From NCBI GenBank assembly GCA_019307665.1, contig JAFDJC010000025.1, positions 1-24,000 of the forward strand: a DNA stretch of 24,000 bases, read 5' to 3'. Positions 1 to 7,946 of this stretch are shown piece by piece; positions within the stretch are counted from its first letter, which is position 1; each line of letters starts with the position of its first letter. The position numbers and the translations under genes were made by a program. The stretch comes from Deltaproteobacteria bacterium (lineage in GTDB: Bacteria > Desulfobacterota > Desulfobacteria > Desulfobacterales > SURF-7). The notes under the pieces were generated by a model. The model was given only the letters and a program-made list of their open reading frames with translations, did not search any database and had not been told where the DNA came from.

Positions 1-1132
1 AGCCGGTCATATCGGAAAATCGGACGCCTGTAAAATAAGCAGCTTCTGCTTTAAAAAGCCAGTTACCTGTGGTCACATTGAAAGCGGTTCCCGCCATGGT
101 GATATCAGCATAATGAAATACCGGCTTGGGTGAAAATAAAAAAACCATTACGGGCGGAAATACCGGGGTGGGTGATAGCTCTACATGGGCTTCATGGCTA
201 TATAAATCGGCATAGTAGAACGAAACATCCCATCCGCTGAAGTTACCGTTAACGGCTACGGCAAACCCCGTGTTTTCTATTTCCGATGACGGCTTCTCCT
301 CCGACAGAGGTCCGTAAACCAGTGGCAAAGGATAAAAATCGCTGCCGTATGCTGGATTTTGGTTGCTTCGTTGCTCATGAACGGCAACGCCCATAATATT
401 CCAATCACCGTAATAATAATCGAGCCTTGTCATTGCCACCGGCAGTCTCAAGTCTTCAATATCCGTCAAACCCGGTTCCCTGAGTTCCAGCGGATTCAAA
501 ACATCGGTCACCCGCATATTGTCTGACCTGCCCCAGACAATAATCTGACGACCGAATTTAATATCAAGACTTTTCAGCAGGCTTCCCTGGATATATGCCT
601 TGCGAAGCTGGGCCCATTGCTCATAATCGTCAAGCACTTCCTGCGTATAGTTATCCCGTCCATTGATGCTGTAAGCAAAATCATAAAAGTAGTCTCCGGA
701 TATGAACATTTGCCACGATTCCGAAAGTTTTGCATCAACTTCCAGCTGAAATTCTGATCTTAATTTCGACAGCCCCCTCCAGTCAGTTGCCCCTTGAGCC
801 GGTTCTTTGTGGGCATAATTATAGAACGATTCTATTACAAAGTGTCCGTTAATGGCTACGGGTGATGGCTCTTCATATGCAACTTCTTCTTCGAACACTT
901 CAAGGTCTTCACCTGATTCACCATCGTCGAAGTCATCGCCCAGAGCATCACCGGAATCAGCATCGGAATCATCTTCGAAGTCACTGCCCAGATCGTCTGA
1001 AGAATCCTCCGTGAAATCTTCTATCCCGCTATCCTGCCCTGTCTGTTCGGCAATTGCCGGATGGCAGAAAACAAATATAATAAAAGTGAATAGGACAAAT
1101 AAAGCCGCGTGAAATTTCAACCCTGACTTCAT
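1..1132 (-). CDS. DUF1302-family outer-membrane protein (3' end cut by window)
   Basis: The reading frame is open from an ATG at 1132 to the window edge, giving 377 codons without a stop. Residues 1-28 form a signal peptide ending AIA/EQ. Residues of about 30-85 are an extremely acidic Asp/Glu/Ser/Gly linker with an imperfect internal repeat (LGSDFEDD then LGDDFDDG). After it comes a beta-barrel-like region with alternating aromatic strands and a GRQIIVWGRSDNMR...DVLNPLELREPG segment, which I recognise as typical of DUF1302 proteins. The start follows the TAA of the LolA-like gene directly, with an AAAGGG-like ribosome site inside that gene, so translation is probably coupled. Together with the permease and the LolA-like protein it would be the outer-membrane part of an envelope transport module. 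The substrate is unknown. Family assignment is from motif memory; the C-terminal half is not visible. Confidence 0.8.
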   Translation of the reverse strand, partial: MKSGLKFHAALFVLFTFIIFVFCHPAIAEQTGQDSGIEDFTEDSSDDLGSDFEDDSDADSGDALGDDFDDGESGEDLEVFEEEVAYEEPSPVAINGHFVIESFYNYAHKEPAQGATDWRGLSKLRSEFQLEVDAKLSESWQMFISGDYFYDFAYSINGRDNYTQEVLDDYEQWAQLRKAYIQGSLLKSLDIKFGRQIIVWGRSDNMRVTDVLNPLELREPGLTDIEDLRLPVAMTRLDYYYGDWNIMGVAVHEQRSNQNPAYGSDFYPLPLVYGPLSEEKPSSEIENTGFAVAVNGNFSGWDVSFYYADLYSHEAHVELSPTPVFPPVMVFLFSPKPVFHYADITMAGTAFNVTTGNWLFKAEAAYFTGVRFSDMTG

Positions 1133-1945
1133 TTATAACCCTTTTTCAAGTCTTCTAATGGTAAACAAATCGTCTTCTAGGTTCTGGTTAAACTTTACAT
1201 TGCTTATCTGCAACAGGGTTTGATGTTTTACCATTTTCCCCTGCCGCTTAACCACATGTATCTCGGTAGAAACCCATATTCCGTCAATCACTCCCAGCTT
1301 TTTGACATCCATAACTTTTACATACCCGCCATCCTCGGTCCAGTGTTTCGCCTTCACAACAACATAGTTGTCCTGACGTACGGCAACAATTGACTTTTTG
1401 TACCCGATTTCTTCAATAACATCTTCAGAACGGGGTATCGATTCAATCAGCCAGACTTTTTTTCCGCCTAAAGTAGTTTCCTTGAGAAGTTTAAAGTCAT
1501 AGTCCTCCAACTCCCTGTCGGTCATATCCGAATAGTTCAGATCCGACCCCATGAAACTGCCGCTTTTATCACTGGAGGCAATCCTTTTGGTTTTACCGAG
1601 TGCGGGTAAAAACAGCCACTGATCATCATCCTTTTCAGCATCATCATAGTCAAACGTCAGAAATCCTGTGTCTTTTATATTTGCAGGACGTTCGATAAAC
1701 ATAATTCTTTTTTCATCTTTTCCATAGTCCTTGCTGAAATTTTTAAAATACTTTTTCCGCTCATCGTTGTTTTTATCAATCAGGATCATGAGCATATTAC
1801 TCGTCATATTGTCCCCATCATCCCTGTCCTTAACCTTTTGCATGATTGAACGGGCTTTGGGGTCATCAGCAGCAGATGCGCTGACCGGCATTAAAACACC
1901 AATCACTGTAAAAACAATCACTAAAACGCAAAAAACATTCTTCAT
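1133..1945 (-). CDS. Outer membrane lipoprotein-sorting (LolA-like) periplasmic protein
   Basis: This 270-residue protein has a signal peptide (residues 1-26, ending ASA/AD) and then a single LolA-like fold domain. Visible family features are the start RSIMQKVKDRDDGDNM, the strand FIERPANIKDTGFLTFDY, the DDQWLFLPALGKTKRI segment and the GSFMGSDLNYSDM segment. These match proteins annotated as outer membrane lipoprotein-sorting protein (PF17131-type, related to LolA). Such proteins normally sit beside MMPL/RND permeases and are thought to carry a lipid or lipophilic ligand across the periplasm. A strong AGGAGG ribosome site precedes the ATG. The gene lies 17 bases after the RND gene and abuts the DUF1302 gene, so all three are one operon. 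It is not the housekeeping LolA; the ligand cannot be told from sequence. Confidence 0.88.
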   Translation of the reverse strand: MKNVFCVLVIVFTVIGVLMPVSASAADDPKARSIMQKVKDRDDGDNMTSNMLMILIDKNNDERKKYFKNFSKDYGKDEKRIMFIERPANIKDTGFLTFDYDDAEKDDDQWLFLPALGKTKRIASSDKSGSFMGSDLNYSDMTDRELEDYDFKLLKETTLGGKKVWLIESIPRSEDVIEEIGYKKSIVAVRQDNYVVVKAKHWTEDGGYVKVMDVKKLGVIDGIWVSTEIHVVKRQGKMVKHQTLLQISNVKFNQNLEDDLFTIRRLEKGL

Positions 1946-1962
1946 AACAACCTCCTGTGTAT

Positions 1963-4401
1963 CTATTCTTTTCGAGTTCTATTCACTATAATCATAAGTG
2001 ACGGCGCAATAAAATAATCTGATAAAAGCGCCATTATAATGGTAATTCCTGTAAGCATTCCAAAGTTAAAAAGGTTGCCCATGGTGGCAAACATGAATGT
2101 AAAAAAGCCTATTGACAGCACACAGGTTGTCACAAACATTGCCCTTCCGGTTGTATGAAGGGTCTGCAATACTGCATCCCCGGCATCATGACTCTCTTCA
2201 AAATAACGCCTGAAATTATGCATAAAATGGATAGTGTCATCCACAGCAAGCCCGATGGCAATACTTCCTATCATCATGGAAAAGAGATCCATGGGGATAT
2301 CCATCCATCCCATAATGCCAAGCATGATCAAAATAGGCGCAATATTTGGTATCATGGAAAGCAAACCAATACGAATGCGTCCGATTAAAAATACCATAAG
2401 AAGTGTTATTATGCTTAACGCATACATATAGCTTATTCTCAAACTAATGATTGAAGCTGTAATAACCCTTACAAATAATGAAACCATCCCAGTTGTTTTG
2501 ACTTCTGCTTCAGGATAGTTTTTTTTAAAATAGTCTCTAACATCATCAATAAACCCGGTAAATGAAATAGCATCGATAAAAGGCACCTTTATGGTAAAAC
2601 GCGCCCTGGAAAACCGGCTGTCTGTAAAATCTTCCAGGTCATCCGATCCGCTGTTTTCAAACAGCAGGAACTCCTGGGCCACAAGCCTTTTGTCCTGCGG
2701 TACTTTATAGAATTTTTTATCATTTGCATGAAGCGCCTGATTAATCTCCTTAAGAACGGTTGTAAGTGACCATGCTTTTCCCACCGCTACTTTATTAGAT
2801 ACAAATTCTTCTTCCATGTATTTAGCGCTCTTTTCAAGCTTATTTAGTATGACCGGGTCATATAAACCGTTTTCCTTGCCGATATCGATAATGACCTCCA
2901 GGCTGGTAGAGCCTTTTAAGACATCATCTATCTTCTCGTTTGCAATACGGATCGAGTTTTCTTTTGGAAACCATTTTAACGGATTGTGTGAAAATTCTAT
3001 CCTGATAAGACCAAAGACGGCCACAGTAAGGATAACACCTGATATAATCAATACCTGCCAGGGAAATCTTATGGATATATTGCCGACAAAGGTAAGAAGC
3101 CTGTCTGAAATTGTCTGCATGGACTCGGGTCTGTCAATTATATGTTTTTTCGGTTTCAGCGGAAAAATCGAAAGAAGCGCTGGAAGAAGTATCACCGTAT
3201 AAATCAGCGCCAGCATGACACCGGCGGCGGCAAACATGCCAAGGTCTGCTATGGGGGCGACTGCTGCTGTTGAAAACGATAAAAGCCCGCTTGCCGTAGT
3301 AATACTTGTCATTAGAATCGCAAGCCCGGAATGGCCGAGTGCGTATGAGATAGCCGCTTTTCTGTTTCCGGTTCTATTAAACCGCCTGAAGAAAATCACA
3401 AGGATATGGACTGAGTCGCCCACACCCACCGCAAGTATAAAAGAAGGAAGGATCTGAGTCGGAAGCTTTAATGCAGCACCGCAAAATGCCATGAACCCCA
3501 CTGTCGAAAAAAGTGAAAGAATAACAATAAAAAGCGCCATGAGCGAAGCTGATATTCTTTTGAACAGTATTAAAAGAAAGAGACCTATGGTGATCACGGC
3601 TATTGCGAGAAACTTTCTCATATCCCGCATCATCGATGTCTTAAGGAAATACGAAACAGCGGGAAGACCGGCCATATATATTTCTGTGTCCGGGAAATGG
3701 TGTTGTTTCAGAATCGCTTCCACGGCCTTCACAAATTCCCCGTTTTCCTCATCGGTCAGGTATATTTTTGAAACCTCATCGATCGGGGTGACATTCTCAT
3801 CCGTCATTTCCGTATCAAATTCGTCGTCAAATTCTTTAAGGGCGTCTTCTTTATCTCCTTTCTGCGAATATGCCTGGGTTTGAATAACGATTGTAGTAAA
3901 GGTCAGGTCTTCTGAAATCAGCATATTTTTATACATCTGATTATCTTTAACCCTCTGTTTGATTGCCTCCATCTCTTCAGGCGTTTCCGGCCAATTTTCA
4001 AAAAGATCCTCTACAATCAATTCATCTTTTTTTCCCCTGGTATTCCTGGCATTTATAAGGCTTGTGATCTCCTCAAGGTACGGCGCGCCTTTCTCCAGAT
4101 CATGGTGAAGTTTTTTCAGGTTTTCCAGAAAAGTCTTATCAAAAACATCGGGAGGACTCAGTGCAATCACCAGCATCTGTTCCCTGCCGAACTGGTCCCT
4201 GAATTTTTCGTAATCCAATAGCGACGGATCTGTTTCGTGAAGGAAACCTTCTGTGGATGTATCAATTGTAATCTTTGGAATCTGGGAGCCGAGCAACCCC
4301 ACAAAAAGAATCACAAAAAAAAGTGTTTTGTATCTGTTATCAAATATTGTGTCTGATAATTTTTCAAACCATCTTTCAATACGATTCCTGATTCCTGACA
4401 T
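1963..4401 (-). CDS. RND-superfamily MMPL-type permease
   Basis: This is an 812-residue inner-membrane transporter with the duplicated RND plan. There is one membrane segment at about 25-43, a periplasmic domain to about 260, five segments at about 263-413, another single segment at about 447-466, a second periplasmic domain to about 640, and five segments at about 650-806. The two repeat-equivalent motifs are GVGDSVHILVIFFRRF (Asp329) and GLAVDDTIHFMHNFRRY (Asp721/722). They carry the membrane acidic residues expected to relay protons. It resembles MMPL/hopanoid-transporter-like (HpnN) permeases rather than AcrB, which is longer and works with an adaptor. An AAGGAG ribosome site lies before the ATG. 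It is first in the operon with the LolA-like and DUF1302 genes, suggesting export or shuttling of a lipid-like substrate to the outer membrane. Confidence 0.9.
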   Translation of the reverse strand: MSGIRNRIERWFEKLSDTIFDNRYKTLFFVILFVGLLGSQIPKITIDTSTEGFLHETDPSLLDYEKFRDQFGREQMLVIALSPPDVFDKTFLENLKKLHHDLEKGAPYLEEITSLINARNTRGKKDELIVEDLFENWPETPEEMEAIKQRVKDNQMYKNMLISEDLTFTTIVIQTQAYSQKGDKEDALKEFDDEFDTEMTDENVTPIDEVSKIYLTDEENGEFVKAVEAILKQHHFPDTEIYMAGLPAVSYFLKTSMMRDMRKFLAIAVITIGLFLLILFKRISASLMALFIVILSLFSTVGFMAFCGAALKLPTQILPSFILAVGVGDSVHILVIFFRRFNRTGNRKAAISYALGHSGLAILMTSITTASGLLSFSTAAVAPIADLGMFAAAGVMLALIYTVILLPALLSIFPLKPKKHIIDRPESMQTISDRLLTFVGNISIRFPWQVLIISGVILTVAVFGLIRIEFSHNPLKWFPKENSIRIANEKIDDVLKGSTSLEVIIDIGKENGLYDPVILNKLEKSAKYMEEEFVSNKVAVGKAWSLTTVLKEINQALHANDKKFYKVPQDKRLVAQEFLLFENSGSDDLEDFTDSRFSRARFTIKVPFIDAISFTGFIDDVRDYFKKNYPEAEVKTTGMVSLFVRVITASIISLRISYMYALSIITLLMVFLIGRIRIGLLSMIPNIAPILIMLGIMGWMDIPMDLFSMMIGSIAIGLAVDDTIHFMHNFRRYFEESHDAGDAVLQTLHTTGRAMFVTTCVLSIGFFTFMFATMGNLFNFGMLTGITIIMALLSDYFIAPSLMIIVNRTRKE

Positions 4402-4480
4402 GCTGTGTCTCCTTAATATTCTGAGTGTTAACCCAGATGATGTAGTAACAAATTTTATTTATCATTTCAACACCCAGAAA

Positions 4481-4510
4481 TAAGGGGGACAGGGAATTAA
4501 GGGAACAGGC
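4481..4510. repeat. Short purine-rich imperfect direct repeat
   Basis: Between folE2 and the RND gene, TAAGGGGGACAGGGAAT is followed at once by TAAGGGAACAGGCTAAAT, an imperfect direct repeat. Strings of the GGGGACAGG type are familiar to me as scattered intergenic repeat remnants in this bacterial group. That link is from memory, and the copy here is too short to classify. Confidence 0.35.
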
Positions 4511-5292
4511 TAAATCTCTCCGTTCTTACTGGTAATATGGGCATATGCGCTGTGGTTGTGTATGGATTCAAAATTTTCCACACTCACCGAAAACCAGGTG
4601 ATGTTATCATCTTCCGTTAATGCCGCTGCAATATCTCTTACAATATCTTCTACAAATTTCGGATTATTAAATCCTCTTTCAGTCACCGACTTTTCATCAA
4701 CCCGCTTTAAAACCGAATATACATCGCAGGAAGCGGCACTCTCCACAAGATCTATCATATCCTCGATCCAGATAAATTTCTTAAACCTGGTGCAAAGATG
4801 CACCTCGCCACGCTGGTTGTGCGCCCCAAAATCGCTTATCTCTTTCGAGCATGGGCAGACAGACGAGATCGGCACAAAAACTTCGCTTACAAGATCGAAC
4901 TTGCCCTCTGCATCACTGTTCCCGACAAGACGACATGTATAATCCATATAACCCGGAGACATGCTAACAGGTGCCTTCTTTTCAATAAAATAAGGAAACA
5001 TCATTTCAATATGGGCTGAGGCGGCATTAAGGTCGCTTTTCATCTGTTCCATGATAGTTGAAAACGACTTTAACGAAACCTCGGGTTGCAGCGCATGAAG
5101 CATCTCTACAAAACGACTCATGTGGGTACCTTTGCTGTCATGCGGCAGATCCACATACATATTGATGGAAGCGACGGTATGCTGAAGCCTTTTCTCCCGG
5201 TCCAGCACGGTAATGGGATACTTCAGGCTCTTTATCCCGACCTTGTCTATCGGGATGTTTCGTGTATCATGTAATTTTTGAATGTCTTTCAT
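4510..5292 (-). CDS. folE2: GTP cyclohydrolase IB (FolE2)
   Basis: FolE2 converts GTP to 7,8-dihydroneopterin triphosphate, the first step toward folate and other pterins or deazapurines, and is the metal-flexible alternative to FolE. The protein shows DIQKLHDTRNIPIDKVGIKSL at the N-terminus, LPHDSKGTHMSRF, VPISSVCPCSKEISDFGAHNQRG with the catalytic Cys (PCSK, residue 148) and the GAHNQR His, and RDIAAAL near the end. Length (260) is normal. I chose the ATG at 5292 because GGGAAG lies just upstream and homologues start close to the D(I/V)Q motif. An ATG at 5307 would add five residues and overlaps the stop of the TtcA-like gene (TAATG), but has no ribosome site of its own. A folate enzyme fits a genome that uses tetrahydrofolate-bound C1 units. 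Confidence 0.94.
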   Translation of the reverse strand: MKDIQKLHDTRNIPIDKVGIKSLKYPITVLDREKRLQHTVASINMYVDLPHDSKGTHMSRFVEMLHALQPEVSLKSFSTIMEQMKSDLNAASAHIEMMFPYFIEKKAPVSMSPGYMDYTCRLVGNSDAEGKFDLVSEVFVPISSVCPCSKEISDFGAHNQRGEVHLCTRFKKFIWIEDMIDLVESAASCDVYSVLKRVDEKSVTERGFNNPKFVEDIVRDIAAALTEDDNITWFSVSVENFESIHNHSAYAHITSKNGEI

Positions 5293-5306
5293 AGTTCTTC
5301 CCGGCA

Positions 5307-6038
5307 TTAAACATGTTTAAGCAAATAATCAGTCCTCACACGGTTCATGGAACGAAAGATGTTCCCCTTTATCTTTCTATTTGTCTGATACAACTCTTTT
5401 AAAAGTGTTCGAATTTCATGCCTTTTGGAAGTCCCGGATGTAGGGCACGGATTATGAAAAACCGGCAATTGTTTCTTTTCAGCAAACTTTTCTATGGAAT
5501 CCTTATCAATAAAACTGAGAGGCCTAATGATCATCATCTTTCCATTGAAAAATGTTTGCAGGGGTTTCATAGTACTGATTTCTCCTGCATAGCACATGTT
5601 CATAAAAAGCGTCTCAATAATATCATCCTTGTGGTGGCCGAGAGCAATTTTTGCGCATCCCAGTTCATCGGCAATTTCAAACAAACGTTTTCGACGCAAT
5701 CTGGAACACAAAAAACAAGGGTTCTCCCTGTTTTCCTCGCTGTGGCCGACAATTCCACAGTCAGAATAGTCGATCCGCAGTTTATATCCCTGTTCCCGGC
5801 AATATACCTCCAACTCTTTGGCAAACCCGCCTTCGAAACCAGGGTCAATATAAACAGCAAAAAGCTGATAGTTTATCGGTATTCTTTTCAGCCGCTCCGT
5901 CAAAAACCACATCAGGACCAGGCTGTCTATCCCGCCTGAGAGTCCCACAGCAATATTGTCGCCGTCAGATATCATGTCGTACTTATGTAAGGCTCTTCCA
6001 ATGTTTCGCTTAACTGCCCTGTATGAATAAGTTGACAT
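5307..6038 (-). CDS. TtcA-like PP-loop tRNA thiolation / ATP-binding protein
   Basis: This 243-residue protein belongs to the PP-loop ATP pyrophosphatase (adenine nucleotide alpha-hydrolase) superfamily. The nucleotide-binding motif LSGGIDSL lies at 33-40. A CFLC pair is at Cys108/Cys111, GHHKDDIIET at 134-143, and a third cysteine at 198 (NPCPTSG). In TtcA, which makes 2-thiocytidine 32 in tRNA, a CxxC pair plus one distant Cys hold a [4Fe-4S] cluster, and the spacing here agrees. It is shorter than E. coli TtcA (about 310), so it could be a TtcA paralogue with another tRNA or sulfur-transfer target. It lies 16 bases after rpoZ and its stop overlaps the alternative folE2 start. Confidence 0.82.
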   Translation of the reverse strand: MSTYSYRAVKRNIGRALHKYDMISDGDNIAVGLSGGIDSLVLMWFLTERLKRIPINYQLFAVYIDPGFEGGFAKELEVYCREQGYKLRIDYSDCGIVGHSEENRENPCFLCSRLRRKRLFEIADELGCAKIALGHHKDDIIETLFMNMCYAGEISTMKPLQTFFNGKMMIIRPLSFIDKDSIEKFAEKKQLPVFHNPCPTSGTSKRHEIRTLLKELYQTNRKIKGNIFRSMNRVRTDYLLKHV

Positions 6039-6054
6039 CTCTTGTCAGATAGAT

Positions 6055-6261
6055 CTATTCAGACTCTTCTGTTTCGGCTTCTTTGACTACTTTACCGGCA
6101 GCAATTTCTCTTAAGGCAACAACAATGTCTTCATTTCTTGGAGAATATACAAGATAGTCGGACCCTTCGCGAATCTGCTTTACACGCTTTCCAGCCATAT
6201 GAACCAGTTCAAAACGACTCTCCACTTTCTTTAAACAGTCTTCAACAGTTACTCTTGCCAC
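6055..6261 (-). CDS. rpoZ: RNA polymerase omega subunit
   Basis: This small 68-residue protein matches RpoZ, which binds the beta-prime subunit and aids RNA polymerase assembly. Visible landmarks are MARVTVEDCLKKVESRFELV at the N-terminus, the AGKRVKQI helix, and the conserved ALREIAAGKV at the C-terminal side, followed by an acidic tail. It uses a GTG start preceded by GGAGG at a good distance. It sits between greA and the TtcA-like gene with short gaps, in a co-directional run. Confidence 0.96.
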   Translation of the reverse strand: MARVTVEDCLKKVESRFELVHMAGKRVKQIREGSDYLVYSPRNEDIVVALREIAAGKVVKEAETEESE

Positions 6262-6288
6262 AGTAAAACCTCCATATTAGATACTAAA

Positions 6289-6756
6289 TTACATTATCTC
6301 AATAAGTTCAAAACTTCTTCTACCGCCGGGCGCATTCAACACAATCTCATCGCCCACTTTCTTGCCTAAAATCGCTTTCCCGAGAGGCGAAGAAACGGAT
6401 ATCCGCCCCTCCTCAACGCTGGACTCTTCAGGTCCCACAAGCTGATATTTAAATTCGTCACCGGTTGCAATATTTTCCAGAAGCACATAGGTACCGAATA
6501 CGGCCTTGTCTTTTGGAAGTTCGTCGGGATTGATAATTTCTGCATTTCCCAGATTATATCCGAGCTTGTTAATCATCGCCTCGATAAAAGCTTGCCTTTC
6601 CTTGGCAGCCTCAAACTCGGCATTTTCCGAAAGATCGCCATGTGCCCTTGCCTCTTCGATTGCCTTTATGTTTTGGGGCCGATCCACTGTCTTCAGTTTC
6701 TCAAGCTCCTTTTTCATTTTTTCATATCCTTGTCTTGTAAAGGGCACGCTGTTCAC
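6289..6756 (-). CDS. greA: Transcription elongation factor GreA
   Basis: GreA stimulates cleavage of the nascent transcript in backtracked RNA polymerase. The 155-residue protein has the full two-domain plan. The N-terminal coiled coil (about 1-75) carries the acidic tip segment GDLSENAEFEAAKERQ. The C-terminal FKBP-like domain carries VGPEE...ISVSSPLGKAILGKKVGDEI and ends in YELIEI-like FELIEIM. Start is GTG with AAGGAG upstream. It lies 17 bases after the dehydrogenase gene and 27 before rpoZ, so the two polymerase-associated proteins are probably co-transcribed. Confidence 0.96.
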   Translation of the reverse strand: MNSVPFTRQGYEKMKKELEKLKTVDRPQNIKAIEEARAHGDLSENAEFEAAKERQAFIEAMINKLGYNLGNAEIINPDELPKDKAVFGTYVLLENIATGDEFKYQLVGPEESSVEEGRISVSSPLGKAILGKKVGDEIVLNAPGGRRSFELIEIM

Positions 6757-6773
6757 AATAAAACTCCTTGCAT

Positions 6774-7835
6774 TTATTCTATATATCCTGCCACGAGGTT
6801 CCCCACCTCTTTTGTTGAACAGCCCATTTTCCCGGCGCCAACATCTTTAATGTCATCTTTAAGCACTTTCATCACTGCCTTTTCAATTTTCAAAGCCGCA
6901 CTCTTCTCGCCCAATGTTTCGAGCATCAGCTGTGCCGCCATAATAGCCGCTATGGGATTTATGACCTGCTTTCCCGTATACTTCGGGGCTGATCCGCCTA
7001 TGGGCTCAAACATGGAAACGCCTTCAGGGTTGATGTTGCCTCCTGCAGCAACCCCCATTCCACCCTGAATCATTGCCCCAAGATCAGTGATGATATCTCC
7101 AAACATGTTGTCTGTAACAATTACGTCAAACCATTCAGGATTCTTAACCATCCACATACAAATGGCGTCGACATGGGCGTAATCGGTTTTTATATCAGGG
7201 TAGTCTTTTGCGACTTCATAAAAAGTGCGCTCCCAGAGATCGAATGCAAACGTAAGTACGTTAGTCTTGCCGCAGAGCGTTAATGTTTTTCCTTTATTTC
7301 GATTCCGACAATACTCAAATGCATATCTTATACAACGCTCAACACCTTTCCGTGTATTAATGGATTCCTGTATTGCAACCTCGTCAGGTGTTCCTTTTTT
7401 CAAACAACCACCTGCTCCGGCATAAAGGCCTTCAGTATTTTCACGAACAACGACAAAATCTATTTCCGCAGGACCCTTGCCTTTAATCGGTGTGTCTACA
7501 CCTTCATAGAGTTTTACGGGCCTGAGATTAATATACTGGTCAAAATGAAATCTCAAGTCCAAAAGGATTCCTTTTTCAAGAATACCGGGCTTAACATCCG
7601 GATGGCCGATTGCCCCAAGAAACACGGCATCAGCTTTTGAAAGTGATAATTTAACATCATCGGTTAAAATTTCTCCTGTTTTTTTATAATGCTCTCCACC
7701 TATTTGATAGTCGGTATAATTCAGATTAAAACCTTCTTTAGCCGACACGGTATCCAGAACCTTGATGCCTTCAACAACCACTTCGGGGCCTGTTCCGTCA
7801 CCGGGTATTACAGCAATGTTGTACTCTTTTGACAT
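6774..7835 (-). CDS. Isocitrate/isopropylmalate-family dehydrogenase (LeuB-like)
   Basis: This 353-residue NAD(P)-dependent beta-decarboxylating dehydrogenase shows IPGDGTGPEVV at the N-terminus, substrate arginines in LLDLRFHFDQYINLRPVK (Arg95, Arg105) and VVRENTEGLYAG (Arg131), catalytic Lys190 (GKTNVL), and metal aspartates 223, 247 and 251 (HVDA, DNMFGDIITD). The adenine-binding loop reads EPIGGSAPKYTG, with Gly where classical LeuB has His. The substrate loop (FDQYINLRPVKLYEGV) recalls D-malate/tartrate dehydrogenases as well as archaeal-type LeuB, so 3-isopropylmalate dehydrogenase is likely but not proven. No leuA, leuC or leuD is in the window, though pssA and psd just upstream are often near leucine genes in relatives (from memory). 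AAGGAG precedes the ATG. Confidence 0.85.
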   Translation of the reverse strand: MSKEYNIAVIPGDGTGPEVVVEGIKVLDTVSAKEGFNLNYTDYQIGGEHYKKTGEILTDDVKLSLSKADAVFLGAIGHPDVKPGILEKGILLDLRFHFDQYINLRPVKLYEGVDTPIKGKGPAEIDFVVVRENTEGLYAGAGGCLKKGTPDEVAIQESINTRKGVERCIRYAFEYCRNRNKGKTLTLCGKTNVLTFAFDLWERTFYEVAKDYPDIKTDYAHVDAICMWMVKNPEWFDVIVTDNMFGDIITDLGAMIQGGMGVAAGGNINPEGVSMFEPIGGSAPKYTGKQVINPIAAIMAAQLMLETLGEKSAALKIEKAVMKVLKDDIKDVGAGKMGCSTKEVGNLVAGYIE

Positions 7836-7883
7836 AGAACCAACTCCTTAATCATTTAATACATATTATCTTTTAATCAACGA

Positions 7884-7912
7884 AACCCGCTGACACAATA
7901 TGTCAACGGGTT
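7884..7912 (-). terminator. Stem-loop after pssA, possible terminator or attenuator
   Basis: AACCCGCTGACA pairs with TGTCAACGGGTT around a 5-base loop, with one mismatch in 12 pairs. On the minus strand only a short TTTCGTT follows, so termination would be weak. It lies between pssA and the dehydrogenase gene and may let the phospholipid genes and the downstream genes be expressed at different levels. Confidence 0.5.
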
Positions 7913-7946
7913 GTTAAAATATTTAATACTCTCCGAATGTCAACAA

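Noticed and set aside
852..1112. Plus-strand 86-codon frame rich in Ser and Pro
   Set aside because: It is the reverse of the acidic linker of the minus-strand DUF1302 gene; Asp/Glu codons read backwards give Ser-rich text. No ribosome site.
5418..5939. Plus-strand 173-codon frame
   Set aside because: It lies wholly opposite the TtcA-like gene, whose motifs are clear, and resembles no family.
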